Below, piece after piece: positions 42,424 through 52,694 of a DNA stretch of 64,000 bases; the stretch's first letter is position 1; the number at the start of each line of letters is the position of its first letter. The position numbers and the translations under genes were made by a program. The stretch comes from Blastococcus sp. CPCC 205250. Its GTDB lineage: Bacteria; Actinomycetota; Actinomycetes; Mycobacteriales; Geodermatophilaceae. The stretch covers positions 181,136 through 245,135 of the forward strand of contig NZ_JABGCG010000009.1 in NCBI RefSeq assembly GCF_019799925.1. The letters are read 5' to 3'. The notes beneath the pieces were generated by a model, which worked only from the letters and a program-made list of their open reading frames with translations, was not told the DNA's origin and did no database searches.

Positions 42424-42771
42424 GGAGCCGACTCCCCCGCCGGCGAGGCCGGCCTGCTCCACGATCGGCACGGCCAGGTGCAGCTCCAGCAGGTCCAGCA
42501 CCATGCGCACCGGGCGGTTGTCCGCCGGGCAGACGACCTGCAGCGGGACACCGACGTCGCCGGTGTGCCGGGCGGTGCGCACCAGCTGGCGGGCGCCGGA
42601 GGAGTCGAGGAACGTCGTCTCGCTCAGGTCCACGACCAGCGACTGCGCGCCGCCGGCGAGCGCGTCGGCGACGGCGGACCCCAGCTGGGGCGCCGTGGAG
42701 ATGTCGAGCTCACCGCGCACGCGGAGCACCGGCCGCCCGTTGACGGTCGCGCGCTGGACCTCGAACAGCAC
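42421..42771 (-). CDS. STAS-domain anti-anti-sigma factor
   Basis: A 116-residue STAS protein: PVLRVRGELDISTAPQLGSA, then SLVVDLSETTFLDSSGARQL, with the phosphorylatable serine in DSSG, and VPLQVVCPADNRPVRMVL. Such proteins bind an anti-sigma kinase when dephosphorylated and so release a stress sigma factor. GTG 42771 is preferred because GAGAGG ends 9 nt before it; TTG 42780 is the longer alternative. It lies just upstream of the phytochrome phosphatase on the same strand, making a light-to-partner-switch pair likely. Confidence 0.9.
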   Translation of the reverse strand: MLFEVQRATVNGRPVLRVRGELDISTAPQLGSAVADALAGGAQSLVVDLSETTFLDSSGARQLVRTARHTGDVGVPLQVVCPADNRPVRMVLDLLELHLAVPIVEQAGLAGGGVGS

Positions 42772-42943
42772 GAACCTCAACCTCTCGCCCGTCCCGGCCG
42801 CCGTGGTCGATCAACGGCTGCTCCCCCACACCTCCGCACACCGTAGGCGCCGCCCGCGTCGTTGTCGCCACCGGTTCCCGCTCCGGTACCGCGCGCTCTC
42901 GTGTCCGGCCGCGGCGATCCCGCCTCCGGGCCGGGCACGGCGA

Positions 42944-42972
42944 CCCCCCAGGTCGGGGAGTGGTCCTCCCCC
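42944..42972. promoter_or_regulatory. C-run/G-run inverted element 1
   Basis: CCCCCC-AGGTC-GGGG-AGTGG followed by TCCTCCCCC, about 80-105 nt upstream of the TauE start. It resembles elements at 44005, 56029 and 61083. Confidence 0.4.
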
Positions 42973-43049
42973 GGACCGGAGCTACGCCGGAGCCCGGGCA
43001 CGGCCCACGCTGGGGACTGCCGCCGCGCCCCATGACCACGAGGAGCCCC

Positions 43050-44003
43050 GTGAAGACCATCACCCTGCTGGCCCTGGTCGGTCTGGGAGCGCAGCTGGTC
43101 GACGGCAGCCTGGGCATGGCCTACGGCGTCACCTCCTCGACGCTGCTGCTGGCCATCGGCACCAACCCCGCCGCCGCGTCGGCCACCATCCACCTCGCCG
43201 AGATCGGCACCACGCTGATGTCGGGCCTGTCCCACTGGAAGTTCGGCAACGTGGACTGGCGCGTCGTCCTCAAGATCGGCGTCCCCGGCGCGATCGGCGC
43301 CTTCGCCGGTGCGACCGTGCTCTCGGCCCTCTCCACCGAGCTGGCCGCCCCGGTCATGTCGCTGATCCTGTTGACCCTCGGCGTCTACCTGCTGGTGCGC
43401 TTCACCCTCCGCGGGATCGACCGGCGCAACCTGGGCAAGCCGATGCGCAAGCGCTTCCTCGGCCCGCTCGGCCTGGTCGCCGGCTTCGTCGACGCCACCG
43501 GCGGCGGCGGCTGGGGCCCGGTCGGCACGCCGGCGATCCTGGCCAGCGGCCGGATGGAGCCGCGGAAGGTGATCGGCTCGATCGACACCTCCGAGTTCCT
43601 GGTCGCCCTCGCCGCCAGCCTCGGCTTCCTCTTCGCGCTCGGCTCGCAGGGCATCGACGTCGCCTGGGTGCTGGCGCTGCTCATCGGCGGGATGGTCGCC
43701 GCGCCGCTCGCGGCCTGGCTGGTGCGCCACGTCCCGCCGCGGCTGCTCGGCTCGCTGGTCGGCGGCATGATCATCCTGACCAACACCCGCACCCTGCTGG
43801 GTGCCCACGGGCTCGACGCGCCCGACGCCGTCCGCTCCCCCGTGTACGCGGTCCTCACCGTCGTCTGGGCCGCCGCGGTCGTCCACTCCGTCCGCGAGTA
43901 CCGCAAGGACCGCGTGGTCGAGTCCGCCGACGCCCTCGCGGCCGAGGCCGCCGGGCTGGCCGGCGACCCGGCCGACGACCGGCCCGCCCCCGCGCGGGGC
44001 TGA
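43050..44003 (+). CDS. TauE/SafE family anion exporter
   Basis: A 317-residue polytopic protein of the sulfite exporter TauE/SafE family with about eight helices. The repeated family motif appears twice: GAQLVDGSLGMAYGVTSSTL near the N-terminus and GLVAGFVDATGGGGWGPVGT in the middle. It probably exports or imports a small anion such as sulfite, sulfoacetate or taurine-derived product. GTG 43050 is preceded by GAGGAG at 43040-43045; ATG 43032 is an in-frame alternative. Sulfur handling would fit the nearby sulfotransferases, but that is inference. Confidence 0.88.
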   Translation: MKTITLLALVGLGAQLVDGSLGMAYGVTSSTLLLAIGTNPAAASATIHLAEIGTTLMSGLSHWKFGNVDWRVVLKIGVPGAIGAFAGATVLSALSTELAAPVMSLILLTLGVYLLVRFTLRGIDRRNLGKPMRKRFLGPLGLVAGFVDATGGGGWGPVGTPAILASGRMEPRKVIGSIDTSEFLVALAASLGFLFALGSQGIDVAWVLALLIGGMVAAPLAAWLVRHVPPRLLGSLVGGMIILTNTRTLLGAHGLDAPDAVRSPVYAVLTVVWAAAVVHSVREYRKDRVVESADALAAEAAGLAGDPADDRPAPARG

Positions 44004-44004
44004 C

Positions 44005-44027
44005 CCACCCCGCGATCTGGGGGGTGG
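44005..44027. promoter_or_regulatory. C-run/G-run inverted element 2
   Basis: CCACCCC (44005-44011), 9-nt spacer, GGGGTGG (44021-44027), perfect 7-bp arms, about 98 nt before the peroxidase start. Confidence 0.45.
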
Positions 44028-44123
44028 TCCATCCCACGGACGCGTCTGCCCCGAACCGCCACGACGGCTGATCGTGGTCCCACCACTGCCGAGCACCCCC
44101 ACGGACACCAGGGAGCGATCCGG

Positions 44124-45836
44124 ATGCAGCAGGACGACGGGAGCCAGGCGGTCTGCCCCTTCAGTGGCGCCCGCGCCGGAGGCGGGATGGCGCGCCGCAC
44201 CTTCCTCACCGGGGCGATGGCCGCCGCGATGACGCCTGCGGTGGCGGGTCTCGGGGGCATCGCGCGGGCCGAGGACCCCCCGGTGACCGGCGAACCCGCG
44301 CCGGCACCCGCCCCGGTGGCGCCTGCCGAGACGGCCGCCCACGCCGTCGGCGACCCGCGCGGCGCCGACATCGCCGTCCGTGTGGACCGGCGCCAGGAGG
44401 CCCGCTTCGGGCTCATGTTCAAGGACCTGCCGGCGTACGCCCCGACCGACGGACTGCTGGTGTGGCTGGCCCAGAGCATGAACGACGGCAAGGCGCCGCT
44501 GTCCGACGTCCGGGACAGCGACGTCGCCTTCGACAACTCGGGCATGCCGGCCGGCTACATCTACTTCGGCCAGTTCGTCGACCACGACATGACGCTGGAC
44601 AAGACGCCGCTGAGCAACCGGATGCAGGACCCGATGGCGATGCGCAACTACGACACCCCGTGGTTCGACCTCGGCAGCGTCTACGGCAAGGGCCTCCAGG
44701 GCAGCCCGGAGCTCTACGACCAGGACCCCGCCCGCGTCGGCTACCTGAAACTCAACCCGCACGACGACCTCGTCGACCTGCCCCGTGACGATCGGGGAGC
44801 GGCCTACCTGGGCGACCCGCGCAACGACGAGAACCTCATCGTCGCCCAGCTGCACACCGTCTTCATCCGGCTCCACAACACGTTCATGAGCCAGGGCATG
44901 ACCTACGCCCAGGCCCGCCGGCAGACCCGCTGGCACTACCAGTGGCTGATCGTCAACGACTACCTGCCCCGCATCGTCGGCCGGGACGTCGTCAACAGCC
45001 TGATCCGGCGCGAGGGGACGATCAAGTACACCGGCACCCTCTACCGGCCCGCGAACCCGGCCAACCCCTACATGCCCATCGAGTACTCCGGCGCCGCCTA
45101 CCGGTTCGGGCACAGCATGATCCGCGCGGAGTACGAGATGCAGGACGGCCACACCGTCCCGATCTTCGGCGCCGACGGTTTCGAGGACCTGCGCGGCAAC
45201 CGGCCCATCCCGGCCAACCTGTGGGCCGACTGGAACTACTTCTTCGACATCCCGGGCCTCGAGCCGCCGGACGACCGGAACATGGCGCGCCTCATCGACA
45301 CCCAGATCTCGCTGCCGCTGTACACGCTGCCCTCCACGGTCGTCGCACCGACGACCAGGGCCATCGTCGCCCTGGCCGAGCGCAACCTGCTCCGCGGCAA
45401 GCGGCTCGGCCTGCCCTGCGGCCAGGACGTCGCCCGCGCCATGGGCATCACCCCGCTCACCAACGCGCAGCTGGGCCTGCGCCAGCCCGGCTGGGAGGGC
45501 AAGGCCCCGCTCTGGTACTACGTGCTCAAGGAGGCGGAGGTGGTCAACCGCGGCCTCAAGCTCGGCCCCGTCGGCGGCCGCATCGTCGCCGAGACGATCC
45601 TCGGCATCATGGCCCTGGACCCCGAGTCGTACTTCAACCTGAAGCCCGCCTTCCAGTGGCAGGAGCGCAAGACGGTCGGCGACGTCATCCTGCTCGCCGG
45701 CGCCCTCGACCCGCGCTCGCGCATCGTCCTGCCCGAGGACCAGGTCGAGGAGACCGGCCCCCTGCCCCTGGCGCCCGACGAGCAGATCAACCCGGCGGCC
45801 ACCTCTCCGGTGCTGTCCCTGTCCCTGACCGAGTGA
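44124..45836 (+). CDS. Tat-exported animal-type heme peroxidase
   Basis: A 570-residue peroxidase of the peroxidase-cyclooxygenase superfamily. A twin-arginine signal lies at about residues 22-50 (ARRTFLTGAMAAAM), so it is exported folded. The distal His sits in IYFGQFVDHDMTLDK (about residue 154), the proximal His in YRFGHSMIRAEYEM (about 331), and LHTVFIRLHN is also family-typical. Such enzymes oxidise phenols, halides or cross-link polymers. GGGAG precedes ATG 44124. Position beside a polysaccharide locus suggests a surface role. Confidence 0.93.
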   Translation: MQQDDGSQAVCPFSGARAGGGMARRTFLTGAMAAAMTPAVAGLGGIARAEDPPVTGEPAPAPAPVAPAETAAHAVGDPRGADIAVRVDRRQEARFGLMFKDLPAYAPTDGLLVWLAQSMNDGKAPLSDVRDSDVAFDNSGMPAGYIYFGQFVDHDMTLDKTPLSNRMQDPMAMRNYDTPWFDLGSVYGKGLQGSPELYDQDPARVGYLKLNPHDDLVDLPRDDRGAAYLGDPRNDENLIVAQLHTVFIRLHNTFMSQGMTYAQARRQTRWHYQWLIVNDYLPRIVGRDVVNSLIRREGTIKYTGTLYRPANPANPYMPIEYSGAAYRFGHSMIRAEYEMQDGHTVPIFGADGFEDLRGNRPIPANLWADWNYFFDIPGLEPPDDRNMARLIDTQISLPLYTLPSTVVAPTTRAIVALAERNLLRGKRLGLPCGQDVARAMGITPLTNAQLGLRQPGWEGKAPLWYYVLKEAEVVNRGLKLGPVGGRIVAETILGIMALDPESYFNLKPAFQWQERKTVGDVILLAGALDPRSRIVLPEDQVEETGPLPLAPDEQINPAATSPVLSLSLTE

Positions 45837-45935
45837 ACCCCGTCCCGCTCCCCGCACGCGGAGCTGCCGAGGCGCGTCCTCACGGGTTACGGTGCGCGAC
45901 CTGATCAGGCGATTCGTCGACCGGGAGGACGACCC

Positions 45936-46889
<954 letters not shown>

Positions 46890-46905
46890 GGGGCCCGGCG
46901 CCGAG

Positions 46906-46925
46906 CGGCCGGCCGCGGCCGGCCG
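46906..46925. terminator. 20-bp GC palindrome between convergent genes
   Basis: CGGCCGGCCG repeated as its own inverse, in the 47-bp gap between UXS and the chain-length gene. It may end both transcripts, but lacks a loop. Confidence 0.4.
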
Positions 46926-46936
46926 GCCGGTGTCCG

Positions 46937-47890
46937 TCAGCGCCGGCGGCCGCGCCGCAGCGCCTGCGCCGCCGAGACGGCTCCGCCGGCGAGGACCAGC
47001 CCGGCGACGACGCCGACGAGCACGCTCTGCCGCAGCGACCCGTTGGCCCGCTCCTCCGGCCGCTCGGCCGCGGCGCTGACGTAGGCGAGCGACTCGGCGT
47101 CCTGCATGACCCGCAGGTCGACGTCCAGGCCGGAGATCTGGTTGGTGGCGCGGCGCAGCTCGTCCTCGACCGGGTCGAGGACCGGCGCGAGGCCACGCTG
47201 GATGGCCAGGCGCTGGTTGAGCAGCCGGGAGAGCTCGACCGGGTCGGTCTCCGCCGCCACGGCCTCGTCGAGCGCGGCGACCGGCGCGAGGATCTCCGCC
47301 TGCCGCAGCAGGAGCAGGTCCCGGGTCTCGATGAGGAGGTCCCGCAGTTCCGTGGTCTCCGCGACGTCGCTCTCGTGCCGGACGGCCACGTAGGTCTCCG
47401 CCCAGGCCTGGGCGGCCTCCTGGGCCTCGCGCGCGGTGTCGGCCTCGGCCACGAACACCAGCGCGCTGGAGACCGGGGCGCCCGGGTCCAACGGCCTCCC
47501 GCGGACCTCGACCTCCGCCTCCTCGCCGGCGGCTCTCTCGGCCTGCTCCCGGAACGCGTCGCTCTCGACGTAGACGAGCTCGGCGCCCGGCGAGCGGGTC
47601 AGCGCGCCGGGGGTGGCGCCGCTGGTGCGCGGGAAGAGCTGGCGGCTCTCCTCCGTCCGCAGCAGCACCTCGGCCTCCGCGCGGTACACCGGTTCGATCA
47701 CGTACAGCGAGGCGATCGACGCCCCCAGCACGACGAGGAAGGTCAGCAGCGCCAGCCACCAGTACCGCCGCAACGAGCGGAGGTACTCGCGCAGGCCCGG
47801 CTCGGAACCCTGCGATGCCACGCCGTCGCCCCGCTCCCCGTCGGCCCGGGCCGCGGGCGCCTGAGCTCCGGTGGCGGCAGTCTCTAGCAC
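46937..47890 (-). CDS. Wzz-type polysaccharide chain-length protein
   Basis: A 317-residue polysaccharide co-polymerase. Two membrane helices frame a long extracytoplasmic coiled-coil: first YWWLALLTFLVVLGASIASL (about residue 45), then LVGVVAGLVLAGGAVSAAQA near the C-terminus. The periplasmic part has LYVIEPVYRAEAEVLLRTEE and long heptad-like helices (VELSRLLNQRLAIQRGLAPV). No tyrosine kinase domain follows. GTG 47890 is fixed by TACGTT 6 nt upstream; ATG/GTG at 47947 is too early. It sets chain length for the Wzy polymer. Confidence 0.85.
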   Translation of the reverse strand: MLETAATGAQAPAARADGERGDGVASQGSEPGLREYLRSLRRYWWLALLTFLVVLGASIASLYVIEPVYRAEAEVLLRTEESRQLFPRTSGATPGALTRSPGAELVYVESDAFREQAERAAGEEAEVEVRGRPLDPGAPVSSALVFVAEADTAREAQEAAQAWAETYVAVRHESDVAETTELRDLLIETRDLLLLRQAEILAPVAALDEAVAAETDPVELSRLLNQRLAIQRGLAPVLDPVEDELRRATNQISGLDVDLRVMQDAESLAYVSAAAERPEERANGSLRQSVLVGVVAGLVLAGGAVSAAQALRRGRRR

Positions 47891-47896
47891 GGCGGC

Positions 47897-47902
47897 AACG
47901 TA
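47897..47902 (-). promoter_or_regulatory. -10 element of a leaderless promoter (wzz)
   Basis: Minus strand TACGTT, gap GCCGCC (6 nt), GTG 47890. Confidence 0.65.
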
Positions 47903-47928
47903 CGTGATCCGGCGGGCCTGCGGAACTC

Positions 47929-48813
47929 TCAGCGTGACCCAGCCCACCCTCCGAGTGAACGGCCCAGGAGTTCGGCCAGGTCGGCGTTCGGCCCGGCGAA
48001 CCGCTCCCGGAGGCGTGCGGCGGTCTCCGGGGCCACGGGAGGGAGGGCGGCCGGCTGCTCGTTCAGCGAGTTGACCAGGTGGCGGACGCGGTACAGCGCA
48101 CGGCTGGGGACGCGGCTGCCGAGCCTGCGCAGCGGGCTCCCGGGCTGCTGGAGGGCGAGGAAGGCCCGGGCGAAGCGGGCCGACCGAGGTCGCCGTGCCT
48201 CGTTGTGCCGTCTGGTCACGTCCGGCTCGTGCGGTGCCAACCCGGCCAGGTCGAACAGCTCGGCGCAGATCCGCCCCGCGTCCTCGCGCAGGTCGGCGGA
48301 CAGGTAGATGCGCAGTCGCTCGGCCGGGACCGTGTCGAGCAGGAGCCGCACGTGCGGGGCGTAGACCCCGTTGCCGACGTAGTGCATGTCCCGGGCCCGC
48401 GGCGGTGCGCTCGCGGGCCGGTCCGCCTCGCGCGCGAGCCCCTCCTCGAAGGAGGCGGCGTCCTCCCAGCCGCGCAACCGGGCGTAGTGGAAGTGCGAGT
48501 ACGCCCTCGGGACGGGGTCCCGGAGCACGGCGACCACCACGGCCGTCGTCGCCTCGACGATGCGGCGCACCGCGACGGGGTCGTACATGGCCATCGTGTG
48601 CTTGGCGACCAGTGCCCGCTCCCCCACCGGCGGGGGGAAGTACTTCCCGACGGCGGCCTCCCAGCCGAGCGCGAACTCCTCGTCCCGGCCGAAGAACGGC
48701 ATCTCGCGGTGCACGTGGGCCAGGACGTCGGGATGGTCGGCCAGGTACTGGAACAGGGCGGTGGACCCGCTCTTGGGCGCACCGACGATCATCAGCCTCG
48801 GGCCGGGACGCAT
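47929..48813 (-). CDS. Sulfotransferase 1
   Basis: A 294-residue PAPS-dependent sulfotransferase. The 5'-phosphosulfate loop is MIVGAPKSGSTALFQYLADH and the 3'-phosphate segment is VVAVLRDPVPRAYSHFHYAR; both match sulfotransferase domain type 1/3. It has no membrane helix. ATG 48813 lies 7 nt after TAGCAT, so the start is secure. It ends 38 nt before the wzz start on the same strand. One of three sulfotransferases in 8 kb; it likely sulfates a sugar of the repeat unit. Confidence 0.93.
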   Translation of the reverse strand: MRPGPRLMIVGAPKSGSTALFQYLADHPDVLAHVHREMPFFGRDEEFALGWEAAVGKYFPPPVGERALVAKHTMAMYDPVAVRRIVEATTAVVVAVLRDPVPRAYSHFHYARLRGWEDAASFEEGLAREADRPASAPPRARDMHYVGNGVYAPHVRLLLDTVPAERLRIYLSADLREDAGRICAELFDLAGLAPHEPDVTRRHNEARRPRSARFARAFLALQQPGSPLRRLGSRVPSRALYRVRHLVNSLNEQPAALPPVAPETAARLRERFAGPNADLAELLGRSLGGWAGSR

Positions 48814-48820
48814 GAGCCGG

Positions 48821-48826
48821 ATGCTA
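48821..48826 (-). promoter_or_regulatory. -10 element of a leaderless promoter (sulfotransferase 1)
   Basis: Minus strand TAGCAT, gap CCGGCTC (7 nt), ATG 48813. Confidence 0.65.
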
Positions 48827-48979
48827 GGGCCGCCGCGCTCCTCCCGGCGTTCCCACCCGCGCGGAGGATCCCCGGCGGGCAGATCCGCTGCTTTACTGTC
48901 CCGCACCCGCGCCGGACGTCGAGGAGCGCGGACCGGTGGAGGACGCGGTGGGTCCCTCGAGCGATGCGGCGGCGCGGTC

Positions 48980-50389
48980 GTGATCGTGTCGCTGGCCGCC
49001 GTGCTCGCGTCCACCGTGGTGTGGGCGCTGGTGTACCGCAGCCTCGTCCGGCACCCGCTGGACCCGGTGGCGATCACGCTCTACTACCTGGCGCTGCAGC
49101 TCCTCGTCCGGCCGCTCGTCCTCGCCCTCGGGCTGGACACCCCCTTCCCCACGACGCTGTTCGAGGCCCGCGACACCGACGGACTGCTCCTGCGGGGTCA
49201 GCTGGTCGTCACGGTGTTCCTCCTGGCGCTGTGGGCCGGCGCCCGGCTGACCGCGCCCCTCGTGCGCCCGGTCGCGCTGCTGTTCCCGCAGGTGCGCGCA
49301 CCGCTGTCGCGGCGGACCCTCGTCGTCCTCACCGTCGTGCTCACCGGGGCCGCCTTCGTCGCGACCGTCGCGCTGTGGATCCGCTACGGCGGGCCGGCCG
49401 GCCTGCTCCAGGCCTCGAAGGTCGACCGCGACCTCGCCGAGAGCCGGGCGCTGCGCTCGATCCCCATGCTGGCCGCGCTGGTGGGGATCGCCGCCTTCTT
49501 CACCGTCCCGCGGTGGTCGCTGCAGCGGATCGCGGTCCTCGGCCTCATCGCGGTCAACGGCTACCTCAGCTGGACCTGGGGCGCCCGCGACGTCCCGGTG
49601 CTGTCGGTCGTGGCCCTGCTCGCCGGTGCCCTGATCTTCGGCCGCGCCGGGCGCCGGGCCGCCGGCCGCCCCGACGGGCGGTGGTTGCGCGATCCCCGGT
49701 GGCGGCGCGGTTTCCTCCTCGTCCCGGTCATCGCGCTGCTGCTGGCCTTCTCGCTGCGTGCCGCCCGCGACACCGTGCTCTGGGGGGAGCTGGCGTCCAC
49801 GATCGAGGGGCAGGGCACGGTCCGCCAGGTCGCGGTGGCCACCAACAACACCTTCTACGACTCGCTGTTGCTCTACCTCGACGACTGGCCGGACCGCTTC
49901 GACCTGACCGGCGGGAGCGACTTCGTCGACGGCTCGGTGGCCGCGCTCCCCACCGTGCTGGTCGGTCCGCAGGACCCGTTCGTCTCCCCCGCGGTCCAAC
50001 TGGCCCAGACCTACATCGACCGCAACAACGGCTTCCCGGCGACCGCGGTCGGCGACTGGTACGTCAACCTGGGCCTGCCGGGCGTCGTCCTGGGCGGGCT
50101 GCTCGCCGGGCTGGTCGCCCGGGCCGGCCAGTTCGCGTTCCGCCGCTTCCTGCGCGACCCGCTGGTCTGGGGGCTGAGCCTGGTCTTCATGATCCGCGTC
50201 TTCCCGGGCGGGGTGTGGGCCACCTCGGCGCCGAAGTGGGTGGCCATCGGCCTGCCGCTCATCGCGTTCACCGTGCTGGTCAACCTGTTCGTCCACCGGG
50301 CCCGCGGGCGTCCGGACGACGACCTCCCGGTGGCACCGCCGGCCACCGGGGACGGCGCCCGCCCCGCGCAGGCTGCGTCCGCTCCTTGA
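48980..50389 (+). CDS. Wzy-type oligosaccharide repeat polymerase
   Basis: A 469-residue polytopic protein with about ten to twelve helices and a large hydrophilic loop near residues 285-360 (NNTFYDSLLLYLDDWPDRFD, then PQDPFVSPAVQLAQTYIDRN), as in Wzy-type polymerases; GDWYVNLGLPGVVLGGLLAG is another typical element. GTG 48980 has no good ribosome-binding site; TACTGT at 48894-48899 could be its -10, leaving a leader of about 75 nt. It overlaps the flippase gene as TTGA. It would join lipid-linked repeat units outside the membrane. Confidence 0.85.
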   Translation: MIVSLAAVLASTVVWALVYRSLVRHPLDPVAITLYYLALQLLVRPLVLALGLDTPFPTTLFEARDTDGLLLRGQLVVTVFLLALWAGARLTAPLVRPVALLFPQVRAPLSRRTLVVLTVVLTGAAFVATVALWIRYGGPAGLLQASKVDRDLAESRALRSIPMLAALVGIAAFFTVPRWSLQRIAVLGLIAVNGYLSWTWGARDVPVLSVVALLAGALIFGRAGRRAAGRPDGRWLRDPRWRRGFLLVPVIALLLAFSLRAARDTVLWGELASTIEGQGTVRQVAVATNNTFYDSLLLYLDDWPDRFDLTGGSDFVDGSVAALPTVLVGPQDPFVSPAVQLAQTYIDRNNGFPATAVGDWYVNLGLPGVVLGGLLAGLVARAGQFAFRRFLRDPLVWGLSLVFMIRVFPGGVWATSAPKWVAIGLPLIAFTVLVNLFVHRARGRPDDDLPVAPPATGDGARPAQAASAP

Positions 50390-51753
50390 GCGCCCCGCCC
50401 GCCGCGGGCCCCGAGGACGCCCGGCAGCGGCGCGCCCTGCGCCGGGACACCGCCCTCACCGCGTCCGGCCAGCTGGCCGCCGTCGTCAGCGCGCTCGCCG
50501 TGACCCTGGTCGGAGCGCGGGTGCTGACGACCGACCAGTTCGGTGCGCTCTCGTGGGCGCTGGCCTGGCTCACCTTCCTCGCGGTGCTCGCCCAGGTCGG
50601 GCTGACCCAGGTGGCCACCATCGCCTTCGCCCAGCAGGGCCGGCGGTCGCACCCGCTCCTGGCGCGGCGCCTCCTGGCGGCCCTGGCGGTCGGGGTGCTG
50701 CTCACCGCGGCGCTCTGGCAGGGGGCCGTGGGACCGGCGACGGCCGCCGCCGGCAGCCCGTCCGAGGTGTACCGGCCGCTCGTCGTCGTCGTCACGCTGT
50801 GGCTCCCGGTGGCCGCCCTCGGCCCGGTGCTCGTCAACGTCCTCCGCGCCCGCGACCGGTTCGGGCTGGCCCTGGCCTTCGGCGAGCACGTCCGCCGGGT
50901 GGTCCTCGTGGTGGTCCTGCTGGTCACGGCGACCGGCGCGGCGTCGGCCTCGGCTGCCCGCACCGCGCTGGCGTGGACGGCCGCCCTCGAGTCCGCGGTG
51001 TACGTCGTCGGCCTGGTGGTGCTGGTCCGCCTGCTCGGCCGCGCGCACGTCGGCCGGCACGCCGTCGGGCGACCTGCGGCGGACGGCCCGGAGGAGGCAC
51101 CCGCGCCCGGGGCGTTGCTGCGCTCGGGCGGGACCTTCGCGGTGGCCACCCTGGCCTCGGTCACCGTGCCGCAGGCCGGCGTCTGGCTGCTGGCGGTGGT
51201 CGCGCCCGCCGAGGAGGTGGCGGAGTTCTCGGTCGCCGTCCGGATCGCCGTGCTGGTCGCCGTCCCGACCGCCATCGGCATGCGCACCCTCGCCCCGCGG
51301 ATCGCCGCGGCCGCCGGGTCCGGCCGGCTGGCGGCCCTGCAGGAGCCGGTCCGGCGCTTCGCCGTCTGGTCGACGGCCGTCACCGCCCTGGCCGTGGCCG
51401 TGCTCGCGGCGGCCGGTCAGGTGCTGCTGCCGGCCGTCTTCGGTGCGGAGTACCGGGACGCGTTCGCCCCCGCCCTGGTGATGTGCGCCGGCGTCCTGGT
51501 CAACGCCTGGACCGGGCCCTGCTCGGTGGTGCTCTCCCACGCCGGCCGGCAGCGGGTCGTGGCGGTCAGCGCGCTGGTCTGCGCCCTCTCCTTCGCCGGG
51601 CTGGCGACCTGGTGGGGGGCGACCTGGGGCGGCACCGGGGTGGCCGCCGCCGCGGCGGTGGCCATGGCCGGCCGCAACGTCCTGCTCGCGCGCGCCGCCC
51701 GGCAGACACTGGGCATCCGTACGATCGCGCTCCCCGCTCGGAGGGTGGACTGA
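50386..51753 (+). CDS. Wzx-type polysaccharide flippase, TTG start
   Basis: A 455-residue MATE/MOP-type flippase with about twelve to fourteen helices. RDTALTASGQLAAVVSALAV, LTTDQFGALSWALAWLTF and RAGGTF-like repeats match the polysaccharide biosynthesis protein family. Best start is TTG 50386, which overlaps the polymerase stop as TTGA, the same coupling seen with ATGA, GTGA and CTGA elsewhere. It hands lipid-linked repeats to Wzy. Its stop overlaps the next start as TGATG. Confidence 0.88.
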   Translation: MSAPPAAGPEDARQRRALRRDTALTASGQLAAVVSALAVTLVGARVLTTDQFGALSWALAWLTFLAVLAQVGLTQVATIAFAQQGRRSHPLLARRLLAALAVGVLLTAALWQGAVGPATAAAGSPSEVYRPLVVVVTLWLPVAALGPVLVNVLRARDRFGLALAFGEHVRRVVLVVVLLVTATGAASASAARTALAWTAALESAVYVVGLVVLVRLLGRAHVGRHAVGRPAADGPEEAPAPGALLRSGGTFAVATLASVTVPQAGVWLLAVVAPAEEVAEFSVAVRIAVLVAVPTAIGMRTLAPRIAAAAGSGRLAALQEPVRRFAVWSTAVTALAVAVLAAAGQVLLPAVFGAEYRDAFAPALVMCAGVLVNAWTGPCSVVLSHAGRQRVVAVSALVCALSFAGLATWWGATWGGTGVAAAAAVAMAGRNVLLARAARQTLGIRTIALPARRVD

Positions 51754-52694
51754 TGCCAGGCCCGCAGTTCCTCGTCATCGGTGCCGCCCGCTCCGGGACG
51801 ACGGCGTTGTTCCAGTACCTGGCCGAGCACCCCGGGCTGTTCCTCACCGAGCCCAAGGAGCCGCACTACTTCGCCCTGGCCGGGACGACGCCCGCGTTCA
51901 CCGGCCCCGGCGACCGGCAGACCATCAACCGGCTCGCGGTGACCCGCACCGACGACTACCTCGCCCTGTACCGGGCGGCCCGGCCCGACCAGGTCCGCGG
52001 GGAGGCGTCGGTGTCGACCATGTACCACCCCGGCGCACTGCCCCGGGTGCGGGAGATGGTGCCCGACGCCCGGCTGGTCTGCCTGCTGCGCGACCCGGTG
52101 GACCGGGCGCTGTCGGCCTACGGCTTCATGCGCACCCGCGGCTGGGAGCCGTGCGACACCTTCGAGGAGGCCCTGGCCGAGGAGCCGCGCCGGATCGCCG
52201 AGGGCTGGCACCACATCTGGCACTACACGGCGATGAGCCGGTACGGCGAGCAGCTGCGGCGCGCGCTGGAGGTCTTCCCCCGCGAGCAGCTGCTGGTCCT
52301 CCGGCACGAGGACATGGCTGCCGACCCCGACGCCGTCCTCACCCGGGTGTACGAGCACATCGGCGTCGCGCCGGTCCCCCGCACCGTCGCGCCCGACCCG
52401 CACCGCTCCGGTGAGCCCCGCAGCCGGTTCCTCGGCCGCGTCGTCAGCACGCACCACCCGCTGAAGAAGCTGGTCCGGCCGCTGGTCCCGACCTCGCTGC
52501 GCCGTCGGCTGCGCCGGCAGATCGTCGCTCGCAACATCGTCCGGATCGGCTACCGGCCCGAGACCCGGCGGCGGCTGGTCGCCGAGTTCGCCCCCGACCT
52601 GGACCTGCTCGAGCAGGTGACCGGCCTGGACGTGGCCGCGTGGCGGGAGCCGGAGCGGCCGACGCGGGGTGCCGCGGGACCGGGCCCGGCATGA
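51753..52694 (+). CDS. Sulfotransferase 2
   Basis: A 313-residue sulfotransferase in the + strand polysaccharide operon. PAPS loop FLVIGAARSGTTALFQYLAE near the N-terminus; 3'-phosphate motif RLVCLLRDPVDRALSAYGFM; LVLRHEDMAADPDAVLTRVY near the end. GGAGGG precedes ATG 51753, which overlaps the flippase stop as TGATG. The GT4 gene starts in its stop as ATGA. Operon position between flippase and glycosyltransferase makes polysaccharide sulfation the likely role. Confidence 0.93.
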   Translation: MPGPQFLVIGAARSGTTALFQYLAEHPGLFLTEPKEPHYFALAGTTPAFTGPGDRQTINRLAVTRTDDYLALYRAARPDQVRGEASVSTMYHPGALPRVREMVPDARLVCLLRDPVDRALSAYGFMRTRGWEPCDTFEEALAEEPRRIAEGWHHIWHYTAMSRYGEQLRRALEVFPREQLLVLRHEDMAADPDAVLTRVYEHIGVAPVPRTVAPDPHRSGEPRSRFLGRVVSTHHPLKKLVRPLVPTSLRRRLRRQIVARNIVRIGYRPETRRRLVAEFAPDLDLLEQVTGLDVAAWREPERPTRGAAGPGPA

